From Suilimivivens sp964614185 (lineage in GTDB: Bacteria > Bacillota > Clostridia > Lachnospirales > Lachnospiraceae): a stretch of DNA of 64,000 nt. Location: positions 1 to 64,000 of the forward strand of contig CAZTKJ010000003.1 of NCBI GenBank assembly GCA_964614185.1, read 5' to 3'. Shown in pieces: positions 24,604 through 33,564 of the stretch (position 1 is the first letter of the stretch; each line of letters opens with the position of its first letter). A program made the translations under genes and the position numbers. A model generated the notes under the pieces. The model was not told the origin of the DNA. It worked only from the letters and a program-made list of their open reading frames with translations, and did no database searches.

Positions 24604-26124
24604 TTATGATTCTTCAATCAGCTTTAAATCATCAGGATCTGCTGCACTGGTATTTCTGATATCAATAATCGGTCCACCCGTACCTTCAATATATTCTTTG
24701 GTAATAGTCACTTTGCCGATATTATCATCCTTGGGGATCTCATACATAATATCCAGCATAAATTCCTCAATAATAGCCCGCAGGGCTCTTGCGCCGATGT
24801 CCTTTTTCATTGCTTTCTCTGCAATTGCTTCCAGAGCGCCTTCATCAAAAGTAAGCTTCACTTCATCCAATTCGAGCAGCTTTTGATACTGCTTCAAAAT
24901 GGCATTCTTAGGCTCTTTTAAAATCTTGACCATCATATCCTTATCTAGTGCTTTTAAGGTATATACAACGGGCAGACGCCCTAAAAATTCAGGAATCATA
25001 CCAAACTTTTTCAGATCTTCAATTGTTACCTGGCTCAGGATATCCTTATCTTTATCCAGCTTGTCCTTCAATTCTGCGTTAAATCCGATAGAAGTCTGTT
25101 TCCGCAGTCTCTGCTTGATAATCTCTTCCAGATCGGGAAAGGCACCGCCGCAGATAAACAGAATATTCTTCGTGTTGATGGTCGCAAGGGGAACCATGGC
25201 ATTTTTGCTGTTGGCCCCTACCGGCACTTCCACTTCCGCCCCTTCCAAAAGACGCAGCATCCCCTGCTGTACGCTTTCACCGCTGACATCACGGTTGGAA
25301 GTATTCTTTTTCTTGGCTATCTTATCAATTTCATCAATGAAAATAATGCCTTTTTCAGCCTTTTCCACATCATTGTCAGCTGCTGCCAAAAGTTTGGAAA
25401 CCACGCTTTCAATATCATCTCCGATATAGCCTGCTTCTGTAAGAGATGTAGCATCGGTAATTGCAAGAGGCACATCCAAAAGCCTTGCCAGTGTTTTTAC
25501 AAGATAGGTTTTGCCGCAGCCTGTGGGCCCGATCATCAGCATATTGGATTTTTCAATTTCAATTTCATCCATGGTGCCTGTAGCCACACGTTTATAATGG
25601 TTATATACTGCTACGGAAATAACTTTTTTGGCATGCTCCTGCCCAACCAGATAATCATCCAGCTGCGCTTTGATTCTGTGCGGCGGGGGAATATTCTTAA
25701 TGTCCAGCACCGGCTCTTCTACCGCTGCTTTCTTTTTTTTCTTAAGCCTCTGCTTATTGGGAATGCCGCCTTCTCCCTGAAGATCAGCAATGTTCACGAA
25801 TCGAATATTGGGATAGCCTTTTCCGCTCATATTCTTGTTCAAATCATCCATAAAAGAAGAACCCAGCATTCCCTGATAGTCAAACTGACTTACCGTATCC
25901 ATAGTCTTATGCATACAGTCGTTGCATACGGAAATATTATTAGGAAGCTTGAACATTTTGCCTGTTCTGCTTTCAGGACGCCTGCAGATAAAGCATACAT
26001 CCTCATATTCGCTTTCCTTCTTTTCCGTATCCGGCTGTGTTTCCTCTTTTTTCTTATCCTCTATTTCCTGCAGACCTTCCTCCTGCTCTTTTTCCTTTTC
26101 ATCAAATTCATTAAATTCCGACAT
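24604..26124 (-). CDS. clpX: ATP-dependent Clp protease ATP-binding subunit ClpX
   Basis: A 506-residue AAA+ unfoldase. The N-terminal zinc finger has four cysteines (CFIC ... CNDC). Walker A GPTGCGKT, Walker B IIFIDEID, the pore loop GYIGDD (usually GYVGED) and the ClpP-docking IGF loop (TSIGFNA) are all present. It is about 80 residues longer than typical ClpX because of an acidic N-terminal extension and a long basic linker before the AAA+ domain. The frame is open 12 codons further up, but AGGAAGGAAGAGG sits before ATG 26124. No clpP or tig gene adjoins, so it may be a second ClpX. Confidence 0.9.
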   Translation of the reverse strand: MSEFNEFDEKEKEQEEGLQEIEDKKKEETQPDTEKKESEYEDVCFICRRPESRTGKMFKLPNNISVCNDCMHKTMDTVSQFDYQGMLGSSFMDDLNKNMSGKGYPNIRFVNIADLQGEGGIPNKQRLKKKKKAAVEEPVLDIKNIPPPHRIKAQLDDYLVGQEHAKKVISVAVYNHYKRVATGTMDEIEIEKSNMLMIGPTGCGKTYLVKTLARLLDVPLAITDATSLTEAGYIGDDIESVVSKLLAAADNDVEKAEKGIIFIDEIDKIAKKKNTSNRDVSGESVQQGMLRLLEGAEVEVPVGANSKNAMVPLATINTKNILFICGGAFPDLEEIIKQRLRKQTSIGFNAELKDKLDKDKDILSQVTIEDLKKFGMIPEFLGRLPVVYTLKALDKDMMVKILKEPKNAILKQYQKLLELDEVKLTFDEGALEAIAEKAMKKDIGARALRAIIEEFMLDIMYEIPKDDNIGKVTITKEYIEGTGGPIIDIRNTSAADPDDLKLIEES

Positions 26125-26276
26125 ATCCTCTTCCTTCCTGAATTTATCATTTAAATTCATTATAATCGAAAGCGTCCCCTCCTACAAGACGACAATGCCC
26201 ATTCGATTTCTATTGTATTTCCAAATGCTTCTCCGTATAATAAGAATTGACTGATAACAATTTCCTATAAGGGTTC

Positions 26277-26500
26277 GGGTGTCAAAAGCCCTGATTGGAA
26301 CTGTTGCATGTCGGATTGCACAAAAGAACTTTGGGCAAGCGACTTGCACGATGGAGCCAAAACTCAAAAATCGTGGAAGCCTTTGCTGAACACGATTTTC
26401 GCCTTGAGAGGTTTGGCGGAATGCTTCGCGCAATGGAGTGAGCACGAATTCTTTTGTGCAATCTGACAGCATTAATTTGAATACTGGGCTTTTGACACCC
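26277..26500 (+). repeat. Palindromic repeat element, copy B (MITE-like)
   Basis: 224 bp with perfect 15-bp terminal inverted repeats GGGTGTCAAAAGCCC. Nineteen bases inside each end, the arms again match over GATTGCACAAAAGAA. The centre carries AAAATCGTG/CACGATTTT. It is the best-preserved of the three copies and lies in the 405-bp gap between divergent clpX and the DUF3842 gene, ending 29 bp before the latter's ATG. Outside the element, 26125-26276 is the clpX upstream region with no confident promoter. Confidence 0.88.
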
Positions 26501-26529
26501 AAACTCTATAAAATAAAAGGAGCGTTCAC

Positions 26530-26970
26530 ATGAAAATCATCGTAATTGACGGCCAGGGAGGCCGTATAGGCAGTCTTATTATTTCCAAAATAAAAGCATC
26601 TTCTATAAAAGAATCTGTCATTGCCATCGGAACCAACAGTATGGCAACTTCCTCCATGCTGAAAGCCGGCGCCGACAAAGCAGCTACCGGAGAAAACCCT
26701 GTTGTGATAAATGCCCGTGATGCTGACTTCATTATCGGCCCTATCGGTATCATTTCTGCAAATGCCCTTCTTGGAGAAATCACTCCGGCTATGGCAAATG
26801 CAGTATCTTCCAGCCATGCTTTTAAGATTCTGATTCCTACCAACCAGTGCAATCACTATATTGCAGGAATTAAAGATACTCCCCTTGGTGAATTGATTGC
26901 TGATGCCATAAACTGCCTGGAAGAGTCCTTAACTCATGTTCCCGGCTTATACAATTCTTCTGATTGTTAA
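26530..26970 (+). CDS. DUF3842 family protein
   Basis: A 146-residue protein of the DUF3842 family, widespread in Clostridia. The N-terminus MKIIVIDGQGGRIGSLI is a Rossmann-like nucleotide-binding start with a GQGG-R turn, so a dinucleotide or nucleotide ligand is plausible; the function is unknown. AAAGGAGCG lies before the ATG. Its last 24 bp overlap the end of the convergent NlpC/P60 gene. The palindromic repeat copy B forms its immediate upstream region. Confidence 0.88.
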   Translation: MKIIVIDGQGGRIGSLIISKIKASSIKESVIAIGTNSMATSSMLKAGADKAATGENPVVINARDADFIIGPIGIISANALLGEITPAMANAVSSSHAFKILIPTNQCNHYIAGIKDTPLGELIADAINCLEESLTHVPGLYNSSDC

Positions 26971-28275
26971 CATTTCCTTATAAGTGGCATTGGAAATCTT
27001 AATTCCTGTTTTCTGCGTACTGGCATGGACGATCTGTCCGTTTCCGATATACAGCGCCACATGACCGGCATAGCAGATAATATCTCCCGGCTGTGCATTG
27101 GCATAGGATACTTCCGTTCCCGCGCTTCTGCATCCGTAGGAAGTTCTGGGTACGGAATACCCGAAATCTTTATAAACACGCCATACAAATCCTGAGCAGT
27201 CTGCACCCTCTGTCAGGCTGGTGCCTCCCGAAACATAGGGATTCCCAATAAACTGACAGGCATAATTGGCAATCTGCTGTCCCTTGCTTCCCGAGCCGGA
27301 ATAATTGGCAGCCGAAGCATAGTTTGATGATTTTCCTTTGGAAGAACTTTTCTCAGATGAACTGCTGCCGGAGGATTTCTCCTGCTGGGATTCGGATTCA
27401 CTTTCTGCCTGCCTTCTAAGGGCTTCTTCCTGTGCCTTTCTGGCCTCTTCTTCTGCCCTTTTAGCCTCTTCTATTTCTGAATCCTTTTTCTTGGCCGCTG
27501 CTTCAATACTTCTGATTTCTTCTGTCTGCTTTTTTATATTTGCCCGGTAAACGGCTGCTTCCTGCTTGGCCTTTGCTAACTGTTGCGTATAATTATCATA
27601 AGCTGCCTGTTTTTCGCTTAATATTGTTTCCAGGTTCTTCTGTTCTTCTTCCAGTTCGTGCTGTTGAGCCTCCAGCTCTGCTTCTTCTTCTTCCAATTGA
27701 TTTTTCAAAGCTTCTGTCTCCAGCTTGGCCCTTTCATATTCTTCCAGCATCTTCCTGTCATATTCATAAAGCTTTTCAATATACTCTGCTTTATTCATCA
27801 TATCGCCAAAGTTCTGACTTTCCAAAAGAAGCTGCAGATAAGTGCTGTCCCCTTTTTCATACATGAATTTAATGCGAAGCTTCATGGCTTCATACTGCTC
27901 TTCTTCCCTTGCTTTTGCCTCTTCATAATCTGCCGTGGTGATTTCTATGGCTGCCGCCTTTTCATCCAGTTCTTCTTCGATGATCTCAATACTGGCTATT
28001 GTCTCCACAAGAGCAGCATCCACCTCTTCAATCTCTTCCGCAACCTCTTCCACATCCCCTTCAATGGAATCGATCTTTCCGGAAACATTGTTTAGTTTTT
28101 CCTGTTCCTTATTCTGTTTGTTCTTTGCATCTTCCTTCTGTTTTTCCAGCTCCTGCTTCTCTTTTTCCAAATCAGAAATAGTGGTAGCCGATACCGGATC
28201 TACCACTAAAATCATTATGATCAATGACATACATATTGCAAGTAAATGAACTGTCTTTTTTCTTTTCATATGCAT
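26947..28275 (-). CDS. Secreted NlpC/P60 peptidoglycan hydrolase with coiled coil
   Basis: About 442 residues. A signal peptide (to about residue 31) is followed by a long coiled coil rich in Glu and Lys (about 32-300), a Ser-rich linker, and an NlpC/P60 domain. The domain shows the catalytic Cys in ADCSGFVWRV, His in AGHVALYIGNG and a second His in IVHAS. The layout matches PcsB/CwlO-type D,L-endopeptidases that are held inactive by the coiled coil until FtsEX activates them; no ftsEX is nearby. Open frame extends about 20 codons upstream, but AGGAACGAG supports ATG 28275. Confidence 0.9.
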   Translation of the reverse strand: MHMKRKKTVHLLAICMSLIIMILVVDPVSATTISDLEKEKQELEKQKEDAKNKQNKEQEKLNNVSGKIDSIEGDVEEVAEEIEEVDAALVETIASIEIIEEELDEKAAAIEITTADYEEAKAREEEQYEAMKLRIKFMYEKGDSTYLQLLLESQNFGDMMNKAEYIEKLYEYDRKMLEEYERAKLETEALKNQLEEEEAELEAQQHELEEEQKNLETILSEKQAAYDNYTQQLAKAKQEAAVYRANIKKQTEEIRSIEAAAKKKDSEIEEAKRAEEEARKAQEEALRRQAESESESQQEKSSGSSSSEKSSSKGKSSNYASAANYSGSGSKGQQIANYACQFIGNPYVSGGTSLTEGADCSGFVWRVYKDFGYSVPRTSYGCRSAGTEVSYANAQPGDIICYAGHVALYIGNGQIVHASTQKTGIKISNATYKEMLTIRRIV

Positions 28276-28306
28276 CTGCTCGTTCCTAAATTTAAGAGTG
28301 ATGGAA

Positions 28307-29443
28307 TTATGATACAAACACTGCATTTTCCACAATAAAATCCAAAACCTTCTGAGTCAACAGATATTCTCTGTAAGCTTCCAGATCGATCAATTCTCTG
28401 TAGTCATCAGTTGTTGCATAACCGTATTCTGCAGCTTCCTTGGTCAGCTGCTCTTCCAGTTCCTCATCAGACACCTGAATGCCCTCTTTATCAGCAATTG
28501 CCTGCATCATCAGATAGTGCTGTGCCATCATAGTGGACTGTTCCAAAAGAACCTCCTCATACCTCTCAGCATCTTCGCCATATACCACTGCTACATATGT
28601 GCCGATATCCACACCATACATATTGGCATAATTTGTAAGATTCTCCGTCAGTGTTGTATTCATTCTCTCAATCATGCCTGACGGTGCATCCTTAAATTCA
28701 CATTCTGCCGCTACGGCTTCATAAGCAAAATTGGATTTCTGGGAATCATAATAATTCTTCTGCTCTTCCAGCATCATATCATAAATATAATCCTTATATG
28801 ATTCCACATCAGAACATCCTTCCAGTCCCAGACTCTGTACATATTCATCTGTAAGCTCCGGCGTTTCTTTTACATAGATACGATTTACCGTAACCGTAAA
28901 TATGGCTGTTTTTCCTGCATAAGCAGGGTTCGGATTGTATACTTCGGGAAATACTGTCTCTATATCCCTGGTTTCTCCGATTTCCATGCCGATACATCCG
29001 TCTTCAAATCCGTCAATAAACCGTCCTGACCCGATGGTCAGTTCAGACCCTTTATCAGTTCCGCCTTCAAAAGCAACACCGTCAAATTTACCTTCGTAAT
29101 CAATATTGACAGTATCTCCCAGCTCTACACTGCGGTCTGTAACCGGTATGGAAATGGGATTGTTTGTAAGAATATCATCTATATAATCTTCCACATCTTC
29201 ATCCGTGATCTCCGGTTTATCCAGCACAACTTCAATTCCTTTATAGGTTCCAAGAGTCACATAATCCGATGCATTGAAATCCTTCATATATCTGACTTCT
29301 TCAGCATCCTCCGAATTTTCTGTTTCTGTACTTTGCTCTGTCTGTTCCGAAGAAGGTGATGCCTCTTCTTCCTTGCTTTTACAGGCAGTAAATGCCATCA
29401 ATATCATTATGGTTAAAATAACCAGATACCATTTCCTGTTCAT
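28307..29443 (-). CDS. Trigger factor-like peptidyl-prolyl isomerase lipoprotein
   Basis: A 378-residue lipoprotein (lipobox FTAC near residue 21, acidic Ser/Thr/Glu linker to about 55). Residues about 90-195 form an FKBP-type domain (GDTVNIDYEGKFDGVAFEGG, SGRFIDGFEDGCIGM), and the C-terminal 170 helical residues resemble the trigger factor chaperone arms. It would fold secreted proteins at the outer membrane face, like PrsA. GAGGAG lies 7 bp before ATG 29443. It is followed 31 bp later by the NlpC/P60 gene, possibly one of its clients. Confidence 0.88.
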   Translation of the reverse strand: MNRKWYLVILTIMILMAFTACKSKEEEASPSSEQTEQSTETENSEDAEEVRYMKDFNASDYVTLGTYKGIEVVLDKPEITDEDVEDYIDDILTNNPISIPVTDRSVELGDTVNIDYEGKFDGVAFEGGTDKGSELTIGSGRFIDGFEDGCIGMEIGETRDIETVFPEVYNPNPAYAGKTAIFTVTVNRIYVKETPELTDEYVQSLGLEGCSDVESYKDYIYDMMLEEQKNYYDSQKSNFAYEAVAAECEFKDAPSGMIERMNTTLTENLTNYANMYGVDIGTYVAVVYGEDAERYEEVLLEQSTMMAQHYLMMQAIADKEGIQVSDEELEEQLTKEAAEYGYATTDDYRELIDLEAYREYLLTQKVLDFIVENAVFVS

Positions 29444-29690
29444 ATTGCTTCTCCTCATTTTACATATTCATAACCGTCCTATTAATTTATACCATAATTT
29501 CCACTGTTGGAAAAGCTTTTCACACAAATTTCATCTTTGCGCAATTGTAACAGTTCAGAATTATTAAACCTTTTTGCTTGCCTATTTCCTATAAAAATGA
29601 TAAAATTGGAATCGCAGGGCAGGTAACTTGTGTCCTATAAAATAAAAATTCCCAAACAGCCGTATACAGACGGCAAGCAGGAGGTTTATC

Positions 29691-30164
29691 GTGAGTACTT
29701 GGCAAATTGTATTACTGGTCATTCTGGCAATTTTAATTGTTGCCGTTGTAGCATTATATTTTCTCGGTAAAAAAGCGCAAAAAAGACAAAGCGAACAGCA
29801 GCAGCAGATCGATGCCATGAAGCAGACAGTATCCATGCTGATCATAGATAAAAAGCGGATGAAACTAAAAGATTCCGGCCTTCCTCAGGTAGTCATTGAC
29901 CAAACTCCCAAGCTTCTTCGGCTAAGCAAGCTTCCCATTGTAAAAGCTAAGGTGGGACCTCAGATCTTATCTCTCGTCAGTGACGAAAAAATCTTTGATT
30001 CCATTCCCGTTAAGAAGGAAGTTAAAGCTGTTGTCAGCGGTATCTACATTACGGATGTAAAGGGTCTTCACGGCAAGGTTCAGGTAGAACAGAAAAAGAA
30101 GGGATTCTTTAAACGCGCTGTGGAAAAAGCACAGGAGAAAGCCGGTGCCAAACCCATAAAATAA
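29691..30164 (+). CDS. Conserved single-pass membrane protein, unknown function
   Basis: A 157-residue protein that starts with GTG after a strong AGGAGG. Residues 5-27 form one membrane segment, followed by a short Gln-rich coil (QSEQQQQIDAMKQTV) and a basic cytoplasmic domain ending in a Lys-rich helix. I recall similar proteins in Lachnospiraceae genomes without an assigned role. It is monocistronic with its own terminator. Confidence 0.75.
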   Translation: MSTWQIVLLVILAILIVAVVALYFLGKKAQKRQSEQQQQIDAMKQTVSMLIIDKKRMKLKDSGLPQVVIDQTPKLLRLSKLPIVKAKVGPQILSLVSDEKIFDSIPVKKEVKAVVSGIYITDVKGLHGKVQVEQKKKGFFKRAVEKAQEKAGAKPIK

Positions 30165-30185
30165 CAGGAGATATTCCATAAAGTC

Positions 30186-30225
30186 AAAAGAGTTGACAGG
30201 TTTAACTGCCAACTCTTTTTTATCT
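30186..30225 (+). terminator. Rho-independent terminator
   Basis: The stem AAAAGAGTTG (30186-30195) with CAACTCTTTT (30210-30219), extended by a partial ACAG/CTG pair, is followed by TTATCTT. It terminates the 157-residue membrane protein gene. Confidence 0.82.
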
Positions 30226-30262
30226 TAATAGAAAATTGCTGTAATCGTAGTGGACTCCATAT

Positions 30263-30706
30263 CTATAGTTTCAGTCCCTCTTCCCTGGGTCTGATATTCA
30301 TTTCGATCCTGCAGTCTGCCATATGTTCATAATTGGCCTCCAAAGAATAAGCCACATTCACTTTGATCCGGTCCTGATCCTCTTTAATATCCACTTTATC
30401 CGTATCAATTCCAATCATAATATTTCCAAAGGGAGTTATGTAACTTGTCATATTCTTTTTCTTTTCCTCAAAAATCATATGTACATTGACCAGTCCCCTT
30501 TTGGTCACTTCCATCTGGGAATCGGAAAATTTAATGATGTTTTTAGTGCTGTCTTCAAACCCTTCCGTCACCTCATCATATATAACATAATGACTGTTAT
30601 TCTTTTTATAATATTCCGCAGGGGTAATAGTCTCCAAGGCCTGTGCGCCTTCTTCATCCATAGTAAACTGAAGCCCTTTTAATGCAAGCAATACTTCTTT
30701 CTCCAT
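30263..30706 (-). CDS. DUF1934 domain protein
   Basis: A 147-residue beta-rich protein of the DUF1934 (YwiB-like, calycin-type barrel) family. The sequence SHYVIYDEV near residue 40 and the KFSDSQMEVTKRG segment are typical. The function is unknown; ligand binding in a barrel is expected. The start at 30706 (MEKEVLLALKG) is chosen by family; the frame is open 12 codons further and would then overlap murI. It follows murI by 22 bp in the same operon. Confidence 0.85.
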   Translation of the reverse strand: MEKEVLLALKGLQFTMDEEGAQALETITPAEYYKKNNSHYVIYDEVTEGFEDSTKNIIKFSDSQMEVTKRGLVNVHMIFEEKKKNMTSYITPFGNIMIGIDTDKVDIKEDQDRIKVNVAYSLEANYEHMADCRIEMNIRPREEGLKL

Positions 30707-30728
30707 AATAACTCTTCTTTCTGTATTT

Positions 30729-31550
30729 CTAATATTCCTCAATATTCACTGTTTTTGCAGATAAAATTCCATATTTAATAATCGAGTTAGCAAAGGTCTT
30801 AAATTTTTCGGAAGAATCACTGACATAAAACTGATACTTATTATTGCCCAGTCCCGTTTCTGCCCCATGGAGCATATCCTTTTGCACAAGTAACTCCTTT
30901 AACTCTCTTGCCGTTTCATATGCCGGATTCACCAGAGTGACTTTTTCTCCCATGATTTTTCCAATGGTTTCTCTGATCAGTGGATAATGTGTGCATCCCA
31001 GTACCAGCGTATCAATGTCTATATCTATCAGTTCCGTAAGATAACGCTTGGCAATCTCATCTGTAACCGGATCCCTCCAAAGACCTTCTTCTACCAGCGG
31101 TACAAACAGCGGACAGGCCTTTTCAGTGACGGTAACTTCTCTGTTTATTTCTTTTATGTAACGGGAATAAATGGTGCTGGAAATAGTTCCTTCTGTAGCA
31201 ATCACTCCGATTTTCCCATTTTGTGTAACTTCCGATGCCACCTTGGCTCCGGGTTTTATAACACCGATGATGGGAATATCCACTTCCTTCTCCAATTCAT
31301 CAAGAGCATAAGCGCTGGCAGTATTACAGGCAGCTACAATCGCCTTTACTCCCTGCGACTGCAGGAAATGAATAATCTGTCTTGAAAACCTGGTAACAGT
31401 TTCCTTTGATTTGTTCCCGTAAGGCACCCTGGCCGTATCTCCGAAATATACGATTCTTTCGTCAGGTATCTGATGCATGATCTCCTTTGCTACCGTCAGA
31501 CCTCCAACTCCCGAATCAAATACTCCGATAGGTGCATTTCTGTCAATCAT
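30729..31550 (-). CDS. murI: Glutamate racemase
   Basis: A 273-residue enzyme that converts L- to D-glutamate for peptidoglycan. The hallmark FDSGVGGLTV start and both catalytic cysteines, in AACNTAS and LGCTHYPLI, are present. AGAGGA precedes the ATG. The start overlaps the end of a small membrane protein gene by 8 bp, and DUF1934 follows. Confidence 0.95.
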   Translation of the reverse strand: MIDRNAPIGVFDSGVGGLTVAKEIMHQIPDERIVYFGDTARVPYGNKSKETVTRFSRQIIHFLQSQGVKAIVAACNTASAYALDELEKEVDIPIIGVIKPGAKVASEVTQNGKIGVIATEGTISSTIYSRYIKEINREVTVTEKACPLFVPLVEEGLWRDPVTDEIAKRYLTELIDIDIDTLVLGCTHYPLIRETIGKIMGEKVTLVNPAYETARELKELLVQKDMLHGAETGLGNNKYQFYVSDSSEKFKTFANSIIKYGILSAKTVNIEEY

Positions 31551-31806
31551 TACTTTTATCCTCTTTATTTTCTGTTTTTTCTTTTATTGAAAATAAATAT
31601 TCCATTGCTTTACTTTTTATTCGGACATTTCCCTTACAGATCAAAATTCCGCCTCTGTCTTCCTCATCCCATGGGCAGCCTATCTGTTCTTCTCCATCCT
31701 CTGATACTTCATGAATCTCTTCCGTTATACATAGCTCCGGATATACAAATCCCCACCATCCAAGGGTTCCTATCAATATTATGACAGTTTCTAAAATACG
31801 TTTCAT
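31543..31806 (-). CDS. Small membrane-anchored protein, unknown function
   Basis: An 87-residue protein with one N-terminal hydrophobic segment (residues 4-24, including IILIGTLGWWGFVY) and an acidic tail with three cysteines. I do not recognise a family. It overlaps murI by 8 bp, so it is probably translated from the same message. AAGGAGAG lies upstream but at a long spacing of about 13 bp. Confidence 0.6.
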   Translation of the reverse strand: MKRILETVIILIGTLGWWGFVYPELCITEEIHEVSEDGEEQIGCPWDEEDRGGILICKGNVRIKSKAMEYLFSIKEKTENKEDKSND

Positions 31807-31885
31807 AGCAACAATCCAACTCTCCTTTTATAGGAAAAGTATTGCCGCACTTTTCTGCCGATATACGCTAAATAGGATAATCTTA

Positions 31886-32566
31886 TTACTTCTTTTTTTC
31901 AAGATGTATCTGTCTGATAATGGATTCTTCCTGATTATCGATATGGAGCTTTGCAGCCCTGGAGGCACGTTCCTTGTCATGGCATGCAATGCTTTCGTAT
32001 ATTTCCTTGTGTTCGGCTATAAGCTTTTCATGCTGGCTTTCGTCCTTGATATATACAAACCGGTAACGGTACATCTGTTCCGCAAGATTATTCACCAACT
32101 GCTGCAGTCTCTGATTTCCTGTTGCCCGCACGATGATGTCATGAAGGGCTACATCTGCTTTTGCAATCTTTGAGACGTCTTTTTCCTTCACCGTCTTTTC
32201 AAATTCATCACAGGCATTTTTTAGCTCTTTAAGTTCTTCCTCCGTAATCCTGTCACAGGAAAGTTCTACGCTGAGAGCATCTAATGCACGGCGCACCTCC
32301 AGCACATCACTGAGGCTCTTTTCCGTAATCTCAGCCACTTCTGCACCCCGTCTGGGAATCATGATCACAAGTCCTTCCAGCTCCAGTTTGCGAATTGCTT
32401 CTCTGATGGGAGTCCTGCTGACTCCCAGTCTGTTGGCAAGATGTACTTCCATCAGCCTTTCGCCTGGTTTCAGCTGCCCTGTAAGGATGGCTTTTCGAAG
32501 AGTATTGAAAACCACATCTCTAAGGGGCAGAAATTCATTCATATCTATTTGAAGCTGATCATCCAT
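31886..32566 (-). CDS. GntR family regulator, FadR/FCD subfamily
   Basis: A 226-residue regulator with an N-terminal winged helix-turn-helix (residues about 10-75; GVSRTPIREAIRKLELEGLV) and a helical FCD ligand-binding domain to about 215. Metal-binding residues of FCD domains appear in the helices around VALHDIIVRATGN and HKEIYESIACHD. It follows ispE by 14 bp, so it is co-transcribed, although the regulatory target is unknown. Confidence 0.92.
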   Translation of the reverse strand: MDDQLQIDMNEFLPLRDVVFNTLRKAILTGQLKPGERLMEVHLANRLGVSRTPIREAIRKLELEGLVIMIPRRGAEVAEITEKSLSDVLEVRRALDALSVELSCDRITEEELKELKNACDEFEKTVKEKDVSKIAKADVALHDIIVRATGNQRLQQLVNNLAEQMYRYRFVYIKDESQHEKLIAEHKEIYESIACHDKERASRAAKLHIDNQEESIIRQIHLEKKK

Positions 32567-32580
32567 CTTTCTGCCTCCTT

Positions 32581-33459
32581 TTACTTTCCTTCTGTTTCCG
32601 TCTGTATAAACCCTGTTACAAAAATCTGCTTTGCATATCCTTGCTTGCCTATAATTTCTCCGGCTTTCTTTGCCATTTCTTCTTCTCTGTAAATACCAAA
32701 CACCGTAGGCCCGCTTCCACTCATCAGGGCATTTTCGGCTCCCTGTTTTATCATTTCTTCCTTTATCCGGCCAATGACAGGATAGGTTTTCATCGTCACT
32801 GTTTCAAGCACATTTGCCATTCTGTCCGTAATCCCTTTTAAATCCCCTTCCTTTAATGACCTGGCCATGCCGTCAATATCCGGATGGAAGGGAAGTGTAT
32901 CCACCTGAAGGTTTTTAAATACAAATCCCGTAGACACATTAATATCCGGCTTTGCAATTAAAAGATGAGCTTCAGGGGGCGCCGGCAGAGGTGTCAGAAT
33001 CTCTCCAATCCCTTCTGAAAGCGCGGAACCTCCCATAATACAGTAAGGTACATCTGCTCCGATCCTAACTCCCAGCTTTTTCATGTCGTCAAGGCTCATG
33101 GAAAGTCCAAACAGTTCGTTCATTCCGTGAAATACCGCAGCTGCATCGGTACTGCCTCCTGCCATGCCTGCTGCTATAGGAATATTTTTTTGCAGGGTAA
33201 TCGTCACCCCTTCCGATATCCCATATGTTTCCCGTATCAATTCCGCCGCCTGATATATCAGATTGCCCTTATCTTCAGGAAGTTCTTTATGGTCCGTTGA
33301 AATGCGGATGCTTCCTTCATTTTTTTGAAAGGTCAGTACATCATAAATTCCTACTGTCTGCATGACCATTTTTAGCTCATGATATCCGTCAGGACGCTTC
33401 GAAAGAACATCCAGTCCCAGATTGATCTTCCCATATGCTTTCCGTGTAATCTGATCCAA
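32581..33459 (-). CDS. ispE: 4-diphosphocytidyl-2-C-methyl-D-erythritol kinase
   Basis: A 292-residue GHMP kinase of the MEP isoprenoid pathway. The family openings KAYGKINLGLDVL and RPDGYHEL, the ATP loop PIAAGMAGGSTDAAAV, and the late GSGPTVFGIY motif are all present. The start codon is TTG (33457-33459). GGAGGG lies 10 bp upstream and partly within a small GGGTG/CACCC hairpin. A near-consensus promoter precedes it, and the GntR gene follows in the same operon. Confidence 0.94.
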   Translation of the reverse strand: MDQITRKAYGKINLGLDVLSKRPDGYHELKMVMQTVGIYDVLTFQKNEGSIRISTDHKELPEDKGNLIYQAAELIRETYGISEGVTITLQKNIPIAAGMAGGSTDAAAVFHGMNELFGLSMSLDDMKKLGVRIGADVPYCIMGGSALSEGIGEILTPLPAPPEAHLLIAKPDINVSTGFVFKNLQVDTLPFHPDIDGMARSLKEGDLKGITDRMANVLETVTMKTYPVIGRIKEEMIKQGAENALMSGSGPTVFGIYREEEMAKKAGEIIGKQGYAKQIFVTGFIQTETEGK

Positions 33460-33524
33460 GGGTGCTCACCCTCCTTTATGTTTTTTAAGGTGTTTTGTAT
33501 ACATAATACATAAGATTGTACTTT

Positions 33525-33553
33525 ATTTTATACAATGTTCTCTTTCCTGTCAA
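33525..33553 (-). promoter_or_regulatory. Promoter of ispE-gntR
   Basis: On the minus strand a consensus -35 TTGACA (33548-33553) is followed after 17 bp by TAAAAT (33525-33530). It overlaps no coding sequence and sits about 65 bp upstream of the ispE TTG start. Confidence 0.7.
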
Positions 33554-33564
33554 CGCCGCATGCC

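Noticed and set aside
24604..26160. Longer clpX start at 26160
   Set aside because: The GGAGGGG upstream is too far from this ATG, whereas AGGAAGGAAGAGG is well placed for 26124.
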